From JAJDTT01 sp965116695 (GTDB lineage Bacteria > Acidobacteriota > UBA6911 > RPQK01 > JAJDTT01), in the NCBI GenBank assembly GCA_965116695.1, contig OZ220706.1:2604001-2668000 (forward strand): a stretch of 64,000 nucleotides of DNA. Direction: 5' to 3'. Every line of letters starts with the position of its first letter. Position 1 is the stretch's first letter. The notes beneath the pieces were generated by a model. The model ran no database searches and was not told where the DNA came from. It saw only the letters and a program-made list of their open reading frames with translations. A program made the translations under genes and the position numbers. This document shows, piece by piece, positions 1-8,021 of the stretch.

Positions 1-554
1 CAGCGGATGCAGTCGGGACTCACCACCGGGCGGCGCCCGCTGGCGCCCAGGAACCCCTTGTAGCGGCGCCCGGGATCCGGATCGTCCGGATCGTAGACCA
101 CCTGCCAGAGGCGTTGCCGCTCAGGAGAGTCGATCAGGTTGTTCTCCCTGCTGCCGTTGAACTCCAGCACCCCCAGGTTCGGTTTTTCCCAGTTGAGGCC
201 GTCCCGGGAGAGGGCCAGAGCCCAGTAGGTCGTGGCTTCCCCACCGGTTGGCCGGTGCCTGGCTTCGTAGACGAACTTGTAGATTCCCTCATCGGGAATC
301 CACATGGGAGCGCTGACCGTTTGCACCAGGGTCCCGTCCGAGGGGATGTCGGCCTTGAGGACGACCCCCCCTTTGCGGGGCCGGTGAAAGCTCCGGACCA
401 GGTTCCGGGTCTCCTCGACGACATGGTCGTCCAGAAACAGCGCCCGTTTCCCCGGCTCCAGCGGAATGACTTCGGCGGCGTTCAGCTCCAAGCCGGGCGC
501 CAACAGGAGAGACGCCAAAGAGAGAATCAGACAGGGCTTCAATGCTTTTCTCAA
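1..554 (-). CDS. Secreted beta-propeller glycosidase-like protein, partial
   Basis: The reading frame starts at a TTG and runs off the left edge, so only about 184 N-terminal residues are visible. I chose TTG at 554 because it gives a clean signal peptide (MRKALKPCLILSLASLLLAP) and has a GGGGG purine run about 10 nt upstream. After the signal come LFLDDHVVEETRNLVRSFHRP, then propeller-like strands with SRDGLNWEKPNLGVLEFNG and the phrase PDDPDPGRRYKGF. These motifs recur in the genes at 616-2043, 3924-5444 and 54407-55882, so it is a paralog of that GH32/43-like five-bladed propeller family. Only 61 bp separate it from the divergent paralog at 616. It is probably periplasmic or secreted and acts on glycans; the substrate is unknown. 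Family membership is clear by eye, catalytic function is not. Confidence 0.8.
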   Translation of the reverse strand, partial: MRKALKPCLILSLASLLLAPGLELNAAEVIPLEPGKRALFLDDHVVEETRNLVRSFHRPRKGGVVLKADIPSDGTLVQTVSAPMWIPDEGIYKFVYEARHRPTGGEATTYWALALSRDGLNWEKPNLGVLEFNGSRENNLIDSPERQRLWQVVYDPDDPDPGRRYKGFLGASGRRPVVSPDCIR

Positions 555-615
555 ATTGTGATTTGCCCCCAAATCATGACACCCTGTTTGGCAACATCCA
601 ACCGGGGAAATCCAG

Positions 616-2043
616 ATGAATCACTCCAAAATGCTCGCAACGAGCGTCCTGGCGTTGCTGGCCATGCCCCTCCTGCAACCGGGGCAATCACCGGCCCGAA
701 TCGGAAGCGAGCGCCAGCTCTTCGTCGACCGCTTGCTGCTCGACCGCATGGACGGGGTCCGATTGAAGATGCACTCTCCCGTACGCCGGGAGGCCGCCCT
801 GCGCACGGAGCACCCGTGGGAAAACAAGGGTGTTTCCTACATGGTGGCGTTCAAGGACGGAGACCGCTTTCGGGCCTGGTACCGCGCCGACGGACCCTCC
901 ACCCACCGGACCGCCTACGCCGAGAGCAATGACGGCATCACCTGGGTGAAACCCATGATCGGTCCGATCCCCTTCGGAGACCACAAGGAGACCAACCTGG
1001 TCTGGGAAGGAGAGAACGGGACCGGCAACCTCTCGGTTCTCAAGGATCCGAACCCGGACGTGCCGCCCGGGGAACGCTACAAGGGGATCGTCCGCGGCCG
1101 GAGCCGGGTCCTGGGTCTGGTCTCGGAGGACGGCATTCGCTGGAAGCCGTCGCAGGAGCAGCCTCTCATCGACAGCCACCCCGTCGACTCCCACAACATC
1201 CTGATCTGGGACCCGCACCAGGAGCAGTACGCCATCTACTTGCGAGGCATCCGAAAGGTCCCCGGCGACCCCAGGGACGCCACCTCCTGGAAGAAGCTGG
1301 GAGTCCGCTGGGTGCGGCGCTCGTTGTCCCGGGACTTCCGGATCTGGTCGGAGCCCCGCCTCATCGAATCGGGCAGCTCTCCCATCGAGCAGTTCTACAC
1401 CAACGACACCGTCGTCTACGAACGGGCGCCCGGCTACTTTCTCATGTTCCCTTCCCGCTTCGTGGTGGAGCGGACGCCGGTTCCCGACTGGCCCCACGGC
1501 TCCGGCGTCAACGACATCGTGCTGCTCTCCAGCCGGGACGGCCTCAACTGGGACCGGACCTTCCGGGAGGCCTTTCTGCGGCCGGGGCCCGACCCCGACA
1601 TCTGGCACGAGCGGGCGCTCTACATGGAACACGGAATCCTGCAGACGGGTCCCCGGGAGCTGTCCATGTACGCCATGCAAAACTGGCGGATGGACGACAA
1701 TCACATTCGCCGGCTCAGCCTCCGGCTGGACGGGTTCGCCTCCGTCCATGGCGACTATGACGGCGGCATTCTGATCACTCGCCCCCTGGTCTTCGAGGGG
1801 AGCGAGCTGGAGATCAACTTCGCCACCTCCGCGGTGGGCAGCCTCCGCTTCGAACTCCGGGACGGAAGCAACAATCCGCTTCCGGGCTTCGGACTCCAGG
1901 ACTGCGACGAGATCTACGGGGACGAGATCGACCGGGTGGTGAAGTGGAAGGGCGGACCGGACGTCTCCTCCCTGGCCGGAAGGCCGGTCCGCCTCCACAT
2001 CCAACTACGGGACGCCGACCTCTATTCCTTCCGCTTCCGGTAG
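616..2043 (+). CDS. Secreted five-bladed beta-propeller glycosidase-like protein
   Basis: 475 residues with an N-terminal signal peptide (MNHSKMLATSVLALLAMPLL). The mature part opens with SERQLFVDRLLLDR, followed by repeated propeller strands (SNDGITWVKP, SEDGIRWKPS, SRDGLNWDRT) like those of GH32/43/68-type five-bladed propellers. The last roughly 110 residues form a separate module beginning near LRLDGF, with ITRPLVFEGSELEINF and GFGLQDCDEIYGDE, ending in DLYSFRFR. This looks like a beta-sandwich and is shared with 3924-5444. ATG follows a GGGGAAA purine tract. The gene is divergent from the paralog at 1-554. Such proteins are abundant in glycan-degrading Acidobacteriota and Planctomycetes, mostly uncharacterised. 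I infer an exported glycan-active enzyme; no catalytic residue is assigned. Confidence 0.85.
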   Translation: MNHSKMLATSVLALLAMPLLQPGQSPARIGSERQLFVDRLLLDRMDGVRLKMHSPVRREAALRTEHPWENKGVSYMVAFKDGDRFRAWYRADGPSTHRTAYAESNDGITWVKPMIGPIPFGDHKETNLVWEGENGTGNLSVLKDPNPDVPPGERYKGIVRGRSRVLGLVSEDGIRWKPSQEQPLIDSHPVDSHNILIWDPHQEQYAIYLRGIRKVPGDPRDATSWKKLGVRWVRRSLSRDFRIWSEPRLIESGSSPIEQFYTNDTVVYERAPGYFLMFPSRFVVERTPVPDWPHGSGVNDIVLLSSRDGLNWDRTFREAFLRPGPDPDIWHERALYMEHGILQTGPRELSMYAMQNWRMDDNHIRRLSLRLDGFASVHGDYDGGILITRPLVFEGSELEINFATSAVGSLRFELRDGSNNPLPGFGLQDCDEIYGDEIDRVVKWKGGPDVSSLAGRPVRLHIQLRDADLYSFRFR

Positions 2044-2061
2044 ACGCGAACCCGGTTCTGG

Positions 2062-2559
2062 TCAGCGGGGCGCCTTTCGGCCGGCGGCATCGCGATTGGC
2101 GCCTACCGGCTGATCGGGACCCAGGTTGGCCGGATCCACGGCCGCCTTGACGAAGCTCTCGGGCGGCACCGGAGAGCCGGACAGGCGCCGAAGCATGGCC
2201 AACTGCCCCGCATGGGTCATGGCGTCGGCGAGCGGGCCCTGCAAAAGCAGTTTTACGGCCGGCTCCTTCAATTCGGCGCCCGTCGCGAGATGCCGCGCCA
2301 ATTCCTCCAGCATCGCATGGAAGCGCTCGGTCTCCGCCGCAAGGTCCGGCAGAGCCTCCAACCGGGTCCGGCTTCCCCCGATGAAGGTGCAGCCAAGGCC
2401 GAGAACGCCGGACATGTGGCGAACCAGTTCGCATGGAGTCCTCACCTGATTGCCGGCCTGGAACGTGCCGAAGGACTCGGGCGCACCCCTCAACGCGTAC
2501 TGCGTCCGGTAGGCGAGCGTGGCCAGATAGTGTCTCAGCAGCTTGCGTTTGTCATTCAT
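2062..2559 (-). CDS. DinB-like superfamily protein
   Basis: 165 residues, cytoplasmic, mostly helical. Two segments match the metal-binding helices of the DinB/YfiT four-helix bundle: TPCELVRHMSGVLG near residue 42 and ADAMTHAGQLAMLRRLSGSP near residue 111, each with a histidine at the expected place. The family includes thiol-dependent S-transferases (bacillithiol and mycothiol types) and many proteins of unknown function, so a specific reaction cannot be given. ATG is preceded by GAAGAGA. The gene converges with the propeller gene at 616-2043, with only 18 bp between stop codons, and has no obvious partner. Family call is fairly sure; function is unknown. Confidence 0.75.
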   Translation of the reverse strand: MNDKRKLLRHYLATLAYRTQYALRGAPESFGTFQAGNQVRTPCELVRHMSGVLGLGCTFIGGSRTRLEALPDLAAETERFHAMLEELARHLATGAELKEPAVKLLLQGPLADAMTHAGQLAMLRRLSGSPVPPESFVKAAVDPANLGPDQPVGANRDAAGRKAPR

Positions 2560-2637
2560 TGCGGTCGATCTCTTCCAGGTCTGGCGGCGCTACGATACAC
2601 AGTAGAGGAATCACATCGCGCCGACTGAATGAACGGT

Positions 2638-2967
2638 TCACCGCCTCGTGAACTGGTTTTCGAGGTTGTCGGAAATCCACTGATTCAAACTCTTGCCGTC
2701 CTCTTTAGCCTGAACATAGACTCGGCGGTGGAGTTCAGCCGGAAGCCGCAACGTCAGGCGACCGGTAAATGGCTTGTCCGGATCTTCTCCGCACTGAGCA
2801 CAAAATTCCAGGTAGTCGTTGACAGACTCGCGAAATGCCTCCTCAAGACCCTTGACCGTGTCGCTCTCGAAAGTGATCACGTCGCGCGTGTCCAGCACTT
2901 CGCCATGGAATACGTGGGCTTCGGGGTCGTATTCGGCGTGGCCAACATATCCTTTGTATTCCAGCAC
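2638..2967 (-). CDS. hicB: HicB family antitoxin
   Basis: 109 residues. The N-terminal half (YKGYVGHAEYDPEAHVFHGE, then a DVITFESDTVKGLEEAFRESV helix) is the partial RNase-H-like fold of HicB antitoxins. The C-terminal half (RLTLRLPAELHRRVYVQAKE, then SLNQWISDNLENQF) is a ribbon-helix-helix DNA-binding domain. HicB proteins neutralise the HicA mRNA interferase and repress their own operon by binding a palindrome. The start codon overlaps the hicA stop by one base, so the pair is translationally coupled in the order hicA-hicB. Both parts are intact and nothing suggests decay. The 15-bp inverted repeat upstream of hicA is the likely operator for this RHH domain. Confidence 0.93.
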   Translation of the reverse strand: MLEYKGYVGHAEYDPEAHVFHGEVLDTRDVITFESDTVKGLEEAFRESVNDYLEFCAQCGEDPDKPFTGRLTLRLPAELHRRVYVQAKEDGKSLNQWISDNLENQFTRR

Positions 2968-3236
2968 TATTCCTCCTCCGGCCCGATCCCGGCCGTTTTC
3001 AAGAATCTTTGAACGGACCTGAGCGCACCCTTGCCGACTTCCTTCCGAGGATGCGGACGATGGAACACGGCGCGAACGCCATTCAGGTGCACACGGATGC
3101 GGGAACCCCGCCCCTCCGACAACCTCGCACCGAGCGCCAAAAACAACTTCTCGATACGCGACCAGGCCAAGCCGGCGCGCGTCGGCCGCTGGAAAATCTC
3201 ATTCAGCGTTTTCCGATGCCGGCCTGTTGAGGTCAT
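2967..3236 (-). CDS. hicA: HicA family toxin, mRNA interferase
   Basis: 89 residues of the HicA subfamily that begins with an RHRKTLNEIFQRP segment, followed by WSRIEKLFLALGARLSEGRG and ending in AVFHRPHPRKEVGKGALRSV. The His in VFHRPHP is in the region of the catalytic histidine of the dsRBD-like fold. HicA cleaves mRNA independently of the ribosome and is neutralised by HicB. The chosen ATG (3234-3236) lies inside the right half of the palindrome on the coding strand. A sigma70-like -10 (CATAAT, 3245-3250) sits only 8 nt before the ATG, and I see no Shine-Dalgarno. The mRNA is therefore probably leaderless, which would lower toxin synthesis. Neighbour hicB follows with a one-base overlap. 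Confidence 0.92.
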   Translation of the reverse strand: MTSTGRHRKTLNEIFQRPTRAGLAWSRIEKLFLALGARLSEGRGSRIRVHLNGVRAVFHRPHPRKEVGKGALRSVQRFLKTAGIGPEEE

Positions 3237-3263
3237 AGTGTCACATTATGACACTATGACCTC
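3229..3263. promoter_or_regulatory. hicAB operator: perfect 15-bp-arm inverted repeat
   Basis: GAGGTCATAGTGTCA, 5-nt loop CATTA, then TGACACTATGACCTC: arms 3229-3243 and 3249-3263 are exact reverse complements. The element covers the hicA start codon and the putative -10 box, so bound HicB would block both RNA polymerase and the leaderless start. Autoregulation through such palindromes is established for HicB proteins with DNA-binding domains; binding here is inferred. Confidence 0.85.
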
Positions 3264-3272
3264 AACTTGCAA
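3245..3272 (-). promoter_or_regulatory. Putative sigma70-type promoter of hicAB
   Basis: On the minus strand, TTGCAA (3267-3272) and CATAAT (3245-3250) are separated by 16 bp. The start of transcription would fall at or very near the hicA ATG at 3236, consistent with a leaderless message. This rests on consensus match and spacing only. Confidence 0.5.
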
Positions 3273-3337
3273 GTGCAACAGTCGGGACGTCGACGAAACG
3301 CAGTCCCCGGTGGATCGAGGAGCTCAGGAGGCCGGCT

Positions 3338-3865
3338 TCAAAGCTTGAGTTCGTCTTCTAATTTGACCCTCCGTCCCCCCGCCTGCCGGGAGATGCCGGC
3401 CCCGATCATGATTCGGCACACAGCCACCGTGTCCTTCATCAGCTCGACGGGGCGCCTTCCCGTCCGGACCATGGACACGAAGTCGCCGAGCAGGCTCCGC
3501 ATGTTGATCTCCAGCCGTTCCCCATCGAAGACCAGGGGCCTGGTGGTGAACTCCGCTTCCCCGGCCGTCAAGGAGACGAATCCGTCCAAGCGCAACTTGG
3601 CCAGGTTGCAGAAGGGAGAACGGAATTCAAGCTGCCCCACGGATGGCGCCTCCCAGTCGATGCCGTTGACGGAGGTGTAGTACCCGAGAAGGCTCTCCTT
3701 CCAGAGATGGTCCACCACCTGGTTCCACATCTGGTAGATCTTCTCGTCCCGGTCGTAGATCAGGTTGCTGTGTCCGAAATCCATGTCGGCGCCCCAGCAG
3801 CGGCCCATCTGCAGGACGGGGTTCCCGGCGTATTTCAGGGGTTGATTGACCAGCGAATAGACGCC
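3338..3865 (-). pseudogene. Fused remnants: propeller pieces plus Gfo/Idh/MocA C-terminus
   Basis: One open frame joins pieces of different genes and has no proper start. Positions 3865-3623 encode an N-terminal propeller piece (YSLVNQPLKYAGNPVLQ ... YYTSVNGIDWEAPSVGQLEF). It then jumps, at about 3598, to the C-terminal module of the same family (KLRLDGFVSL ... TTRPLVFDGERLEINM, to 3500). It then jumps again into about 53 residues (LLGDFVSMVRTGRRPVELMK ... AVCRIMIGAGIS) that resemble the C-terminal end of Gfo/Idh/MocA oxidoreductases. The whole middle of the propeller and most of the oxidoreductase are missing. I read this as successive deletions in an old glycan operon. A chimeric metagenome assembly is the alternative. 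It is unlikely to make a functional protein. Confidence 0.7.
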
Positions 3866-3927
3866 TCGCCGGTGACGAGCGCCACCTTGCCCTGCAGGGA
3901 GAAGCTGTCGAGTATCCCCAGAGTCAC
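3835..3927 (-). pseudogene. Truncated short-chain dehydrogenase start
   Basis: A GTG codon at 3925-3927 overlaps the stop of the propeller gene (GTGA) and opens a frame reading MTLGILDSFSLQGKVALVTG, the canonical N-terminus of an SDR oxidoreductase up to the glycine-rich NAD(P) loop. The homology stops right after VTG (about 3868). The frame then reads unrelated residues to a TGA at 3835-3837. At that same point the other frame becomes propeller sequence. The GTGA overlap shows an SDR gene was once translationally coupled to the propeller gene. Only its first 20 or so codons survive. Confidence 0.65.
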
Positions 3928-5444
3928 CGGAATCGAAAGGCGAACAGGTCCGCGTCATTGAGCGCAAAACGCAGGCGCACCGGGCGGCCCGCCAGGGCGG
4001 ACACGTCGGGCCTTCCCTTCCATCGGACCTCCCGCTCCAACTCGTCCCCAAAGATCACGGAACAGTCGTCGAGTCCGAAACCTTCCAGTGGATTTCCCGC
4101 CGCATCCTGCAGTTCCACCCGGATACTCCCGGCGGCCGAAGTCGAGAAGTTGAGGGTGAGCCGGCTGCCCTGGAATCGGAGGGGCCGGGTCACCATCTCG
4201 CCTCCCGCCATGGGAGCCGTCGCCGCCACGAAACCGTCGATTCGAAGGGTATAGCGTCGGATGTTCGTGCTGTTCCCCCTCCAGTAGCCCTCGTTCACAT
4301 AGACAGAGATCTCATTGGGAGCTCCTTCCATGTGGCTTCGGGTCTCCACCAGGCCCCAGTTCTGATAGTTGTCCCCGTAGACCCAGTTGCCCACCGGCCT
4401 CAGTCCGGGACGGACGAAGGCCTCCTGCCAGCGGTGAAAGCTGACACGGTCCCGGCCGGCCATGAAAATGCCCTCCGTCAGAGCCGTGCCGTACCGGACA
4501 TGGACCCCGGCTCTCAGGCGCCGGTGCTCCTGCTCGGAAAGGGCCTTCATGGAATCGGTCCATCCCCACTCGACGTAGCGGGTGGGAAAACCCAACAGGA
4601 TGTGGGGCGCCCGGTAGTAGGGCAGGATCTGGTTGGTGTAGAGCTCCTCGTCAGGCGCACCCGGGTAGCTGAGCGTGACGGGATCGGTCCAGTCCAGAAA
4701 GTTCTGTGAAGTGCCGGTCAGGATGTCACGGATGCCGCGCCTTCCGTCGGGGTCGCCGTCAAGCTTCCTGAAGTAGCGGTGGTACTCCCGGTACTCCCGG
4801 CGCACCGGATCCCAGAAGGCCAGATTCTGGGAATCGAAGGCGCCCTTGGTGATGACCGGCCGGTCGGCCATGAGATCCCAGTGGATGCCGTCGGGAGACT
4901 TCCAGGCGTAGAGCCCCCGTGACTCACTCCCGCTGGACAGGGCCTTGTACCGGGCGTCCGGAGCGGCGGCCGGGTTCGCATCCTTGAACGGCACGAAATT
5001 GTGAATCGTGCCGCCCACGGGAATCCGGTCCAGAATGATGTTGTTGGATGTCGATCCTTCGAACTCCACCAGGCCCAGATCGGGACGGTACCAATGGATC
5101 CCGTCCAGGCTCTCCACGTAGCAGACCACCTCGCGATGCCCCAGTTTCAGGGTTTCGCCGGTGATGAATTGGGATCCGCGGTAATACATGCGATAGCGGC
5201 CGTCGTCCTGAAAGACGGTGAAGTAGCCGCACGCGTTGCCCTCCCAGCTCCGATCGGTCACCAGGACGACCTCCCTGGGTTCGGGCCGGCGCAGTTCGAG
5301 GCGGGCGGCTCCCCGGGTCTCCTCGATCAGAGCGCCGTCCACGAACAGCTCCAGGCGAGATCCGATCTCCAGTCCCGAATCCTGGGCTCGAACGGCAACC
5401 CCGCTCCAGAAGAAGAGGATGAACAAGATCACTCGCATAAGCAT
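3924..5444 (-). CDS. Secreted five-bladed beta-propeller glycosidase-like protein
   Basis: 506 residues. The ATG at 5442-5444 was chosen because AAGGGA lies 6 nt upstream and it begins a good signal peptide (MLMRVILFILFFWSGVAVRA); a longer frame upstream lacks these. The mature start (SRLELFVDGALIEETRGAAR), the strand repeats (SLDGIHWYRPDLGLVEFEG, SPDGIHWDLM) and the C-terminal module (TRPLRFQGSRLTLNF, GFGLDDCSVIFGDE, ending DLFAFRFR) match the gene at 616-2043 along its full length, so the two are paralogs. The stop overlaps a GTG that began a now truncated SDR gene. An extracytoplasmic glycan-active role is likely; the substrate is unknown. Confidence 0.85.
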   Translation of the reverse strand: MLMRVILFILFFWSGVAVRAQDSGLEIGSRLELFVDGALIEETRGAARLELRRPEPREVVLVTDRSWEGNACGYFTVFQDDGRYRMYYRGSQFITGETLKLGHREVVCYVESLDGIHWYRPDLGLVEFEGSTSNNIILDRIPVGGTIHNFVPFKDANPAAAPDARYKALSSGSESRGLYAWKSPDGIHWDLMADRPVITKGAFDSQNLAFWDPVRREYREYHRYFRKLDGDPDGRRGIRDILTGTSQNFLDWTDPVTLSYPGAPDEELYTNQILPYYRAPHILLGFPTRYVEWGWTDSMKALSEQEHRRLRAGVHVRYGTALTEGIFMAGRDRVSFHRWQEAFVRPGLRPVGNWVYGDNYQNWGLVETRSHMEGAPNEISVYVNEGYWRGNSTNIRRYTLRIDGFVAATAPMAGGEMVTRPLRFQGSRLTLNFSTSAAGSIRVELQDAAGNPLEGFGLDDCSVIFGDELEREVRWKGRPDVSALAGRPVRLRFALNDADLFAFRFR

Positions 5445-5523
5445 GATGGTTCCCTTGGTTCCGATGGAGGGCCAGAGTTGTTGAGAGAAAGCTATCACAA
5501 CGCGATTTCGGGGACCATCGGGT

Positions 5524-5560
5524 GTAGGGGCACCCCTGGTGTGTGTGGGGGCCCTCTTCG
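5524..5560 (+). repeat. Hairpin-forming dispersed repeat, copy A
   Basis: GTAGGGGCACCCCTGG followed by a GT-rich spacer and GGGGGCCCTCTTCG. The core can fold as GGGGC/GCCCC-type pairing. A shorter relative in the same orientation lies at 57777-57807 (GTAGGGGCAACCC ... GGGTGCCCTCTTCG). It sits between the propeller gene on the minus strand and the TonB receptor start. Related hairpin repeats occur widely in environmental genomes; no function is assigned. Confidence 0.5.
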
Positions 5561-5603
5561 AGGTGGGACGCGTCTGGCTGTGCCGACTATCATAGAGAGC
5601 CGG

Positions 5604-7991
5604 ATGTCCTATCCCCTGCTGCGTATTCCTCGGCTATTGGTTGCCGCCGGACTGGCAGCCCTTGGATTTCCTGCGCCGGGAATGGCCCAGGTCATGGAAG
5701 GGCGCCTGGCGGTCCAGGTGTCCGACCCCAGCGGCGGCGCGATCCCGGCCCTGGTCCGCCTCGTCGGCCGGAGCCCGGAATTCGCCGCGACTGCGGCGGC
5801 CGACGAAACGGGCCGCGCCGTCCTCAAGCGTTTGCGCCCCGGCCAGTACCGGCTCACGGTATCCCATACCGGCTTCGAAGATCTGTCCCGGCGGGTGGAG
5901 ATCCGCTCGGCAGTCCCGCAATCCGTTCAAGTCGTCCTGGAGGTCGGAACGCTCCACGAGGAACTGACGGTCGAGGATTCGGCCCCTCTGCTGGATCCGC
6001 TGCAGCCCTCCAATGCCATGCAAGTCGGTCGGCTGAACTTGAACCGCACTCCCGGAACGACTCTGGGACGCAGCACCATCGACGTCGTGACTACGCTCCC
6101 CGGCTGGCTGCTGGAGGCCAACGCCGTCCTGCACCCGCGAGGTTCGGAATACGACACCCAATACGTCATCGATGGAATGCCACTCTACGACAACCGTTCC
6201 ATCGCGTTCGCTCCGGCATTCGAAAACGACGAGTTCGAAGCGGTGAACGTTCTCACGGCGGCGATCCCGGCCGAGTACGGCCGCCGGCTGGGGGGAGTGA
6301 TCGCGCTGGACACGCGCCGGGCCGAGCGGCGGGGACACCACACCGCTCTGGACCTGCAGGCTGGGGGATACGGAACCTGGTTCGGTTCCATGTCCCACCG
6401 GTTCGCCGTGGACCGCACCTCATTCTCCATAGGACTGCAAGCCGGACATACGGATCGATACCTGGACCCACCCTCCATCGAGAACTTTACGAACCGGGCA
6501 AGTGCGGGAGGCGTCAACGCCCGGCTGGCCCATGACCTCTCCCCCAGCGACCAGTTGACGGCCTACGTCCGATACAACCGTACCGGCTTTCTGGTGCCCA
6601 ACGACCTGGAACAACAGGCGGCGGGACAGCGCCAGGATCGCCGAATGGGCGAGATGGCCGGACAGATCCAATACCAGCGGACCATCTCGTCGAGTGCATT
6701 GGGCTCCCTGCAAGGAATGATCCGTGAACTTTCCGGCGAGCTGTGGAGCAACCCGCTGGCAACACCGGTTCATGTCCAGCAGGATCGCGGATTCCGGGAA
6801 GCCGCCGTGCTCGGCGACATCACCGTCGACCATCACCAGCATACCCTGAAGTTCGGTGGGGACGTCCGGATCAACGACATCCGTGAGGCTTTTCTACTGT
6901 CGGCACCTGGAGAATTGAGCCGTCCGGACCTGGCTTTCCATGACGAGCGGCGCAGCACGGAGATCGGTCTGTTCGTTCAGGACCAGATCCGTCTGGGGAA
7001 TTTCGCCACGACTCTGGGGGTCCGATTCGACAGCTACAGCCTGTTGGTGGAGGATACGGCCGTCAGTCCCCGGGCCGCCGTCAGCTACTACGTTCCCAAG
7101 GCCGAAATACAATTGTTCGCCTCCTACGACCGCATCTTCCAACCGCCTCCCATGGAAAATCTGCTGCTGTCGAGCGGGGCTCCGGCATTGGAGATCGACG
7201 CCGTCGAGGGAACGATCCCGGTTCCCGCGAGCCGAGCCAACTTCTTCGAGATCGGGCTGCGCAAGACCGTGGCCAACGTTCTGCGAATCGATCTGAACCA
7301 CTACTGGCGGACGTTTGGGAATTACATCGACGACGACGTCTTTCTGAACACGGGCGTCTCGTTCCCCATCACCTTCGACACGGCCCGCATCGAAGGGACC
7401 GAAGTCCGGCTCGAGTTGCCGCGATGGAGACGGGTCTCTTCGTACCTCAGCTACTCGAACCTGCTGGGCCGGGCCACCTCGCCCGTAACGGGAGGGCTGT
7501 TCATCCAGGGTGGAGAGGCGGAGGAGTTGCGGGATGTGGCCGAGCGGTTTCCCATCAGTCAGGATCAGCGCAACACGGTCGCCGGCCAGTTTCTGTTCGA
7601 TCTCCACCGGCGGATATGGCTCGGGATAGGGGCCCGGTACGGCAGCGGGTTGCCGGTGGAGTTGGCCGACGATGAGGACAATGATGAGGTTGAGGATGGG
7701 GAAGAAGGAGAGGCGTCGGCGTCGGAATATGGTGCCGGTGAAGAGCACTCCATTGCTCCTGAGATCTTGGCTCGGGTGAATTTCGACCGGGCCAGAGTCC
7801 GGCCCAATTTCAGCCTGGATTTTTCCGTCGGGGCCCGGCTCTGGGAGGCCGACGCGCAATCGGTCTCGCTACAGTTCGACGTCCGCAACCTGACCGACCG
7901 GCTCAACGTGATCAATTTCAACGGCCTGTTCTCGGGCACCGCACTGGCGCCCGGACGGCTGGCCACGGTGCGCTTGAAGATGCGGTTTTGA
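5604..7991 (+). CDS. TonB-dependent receptor with carboxypeptidase-regulatory N-domain
   Basis: 795 residues from ATG 5604, chosen over the much longer open frame because GAGAG sits about 6 nt upstream and a signal peptide follows (MSYPLLRIPRLLVAAGLAAL). Residues about 33-113 form a CarboxypepD_reg/Cna-B-like domain (RLAVQVSDPSGGAIPALVRL, LKRLRPGQYRLTV). About 130-235 is a plug-like region (DTQYVIDGMPLYDNRS, IPAEYGRRLGGVIALDTRRA). The remainder is an outer-membrane barrel ending in a terminal aromatic (TVRLKMRF). This architecture is typical of Acidobacteriota receptors for glycans or other large ligands. An unusually acidic run (DDEDNDEVEDGEEGE, about residues 690-705) lies in a predicted outer loop. 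The ligand is unknown; neighbours suggest carbohydrate. Confidence 0.88.
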   Translation: MSYPLLRIPRLLVAAGLAALGFPAPGMAQVMEGRLAVQVSDPSGGAIPALVRLVGRSPEFAATAAADETGRAVLKRLRPGQYRLTVSHTGFEDLSRRVEIRSAVPQSVQVVLEVGTLHEELTVEDSAPLLDPLQPSNAMQVGRLNLNRTPGTTLGRSTIDVVTTLPGWLLEANAVLHPRGSEYDTQYVIDGMPLYDNRSIAFAPAFENDEFEAVNVLTAAIPAEYGRRLGGVIALDTRRAERRGHHTALDLQAGGYGTWFGSMSHRFAVDRTSFSIGLQAGHTDRYLDPPSIENFTNRASAGGVNARLAHDLSPSDQLTAYVRYNRTGFLVPNDLEQQAAGQRQDRRMGEMAGQIQYQRTISSSALGSLQGMIRELSGELWSNPLATPVHVQQDRGFREAAVLGDITVDHHQHTLKFGGDVRINDIREAFLLSAPGELSRPDLAFHDERRSTEIGLFVQDQIRLGNFATTLGVRFDSYSLLVEDTAVSPRAAVSYYVPKAEIQLFASYDRIFQPPPMENLLLSSGAPALEIDAVEGTIPVPASRANFFEIGLRKTVANVLRIDLNHYWRTFGNYIDDDVFLNTGVSFPITFDTARIEGTEVRLELPRWRRVSSYLSYSNLLGRATSPVTGGLFIQGGEAEELRDVAERFPISQDQRNTVAGQFLFDLHRRIWLGIGARYGSGLPVELADDEDNDEVEDGEEGEASASEYGAGEEHSIAPEILARVNFDRARVRPNFSLDFSVGARLWEADAQSVSLQFDVRNLTDRLNVINFNGLFSGTALAPGRLATVRLKMRF

Positions 7992-8021
7992 TTTGGTGCG
8001 GGTTTCTCGCTGGCAGGGGGG

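Noticed and set aside
688..2004. 438-residue open frame on the minus strand
   Set aside because: Antisense shadow of the propeller gene at 616-2043; low-complexity Val/Gly/Asp-rich sequence with no domain, a usual effect of high GC.
5001..5603. N-terminal extension of the TonB receptor frame
   Set aside because: The extension runs antisense to the propeller gene and lacks a signal; the ATG at 5604 has a ribosome site and a proper signal peptide.
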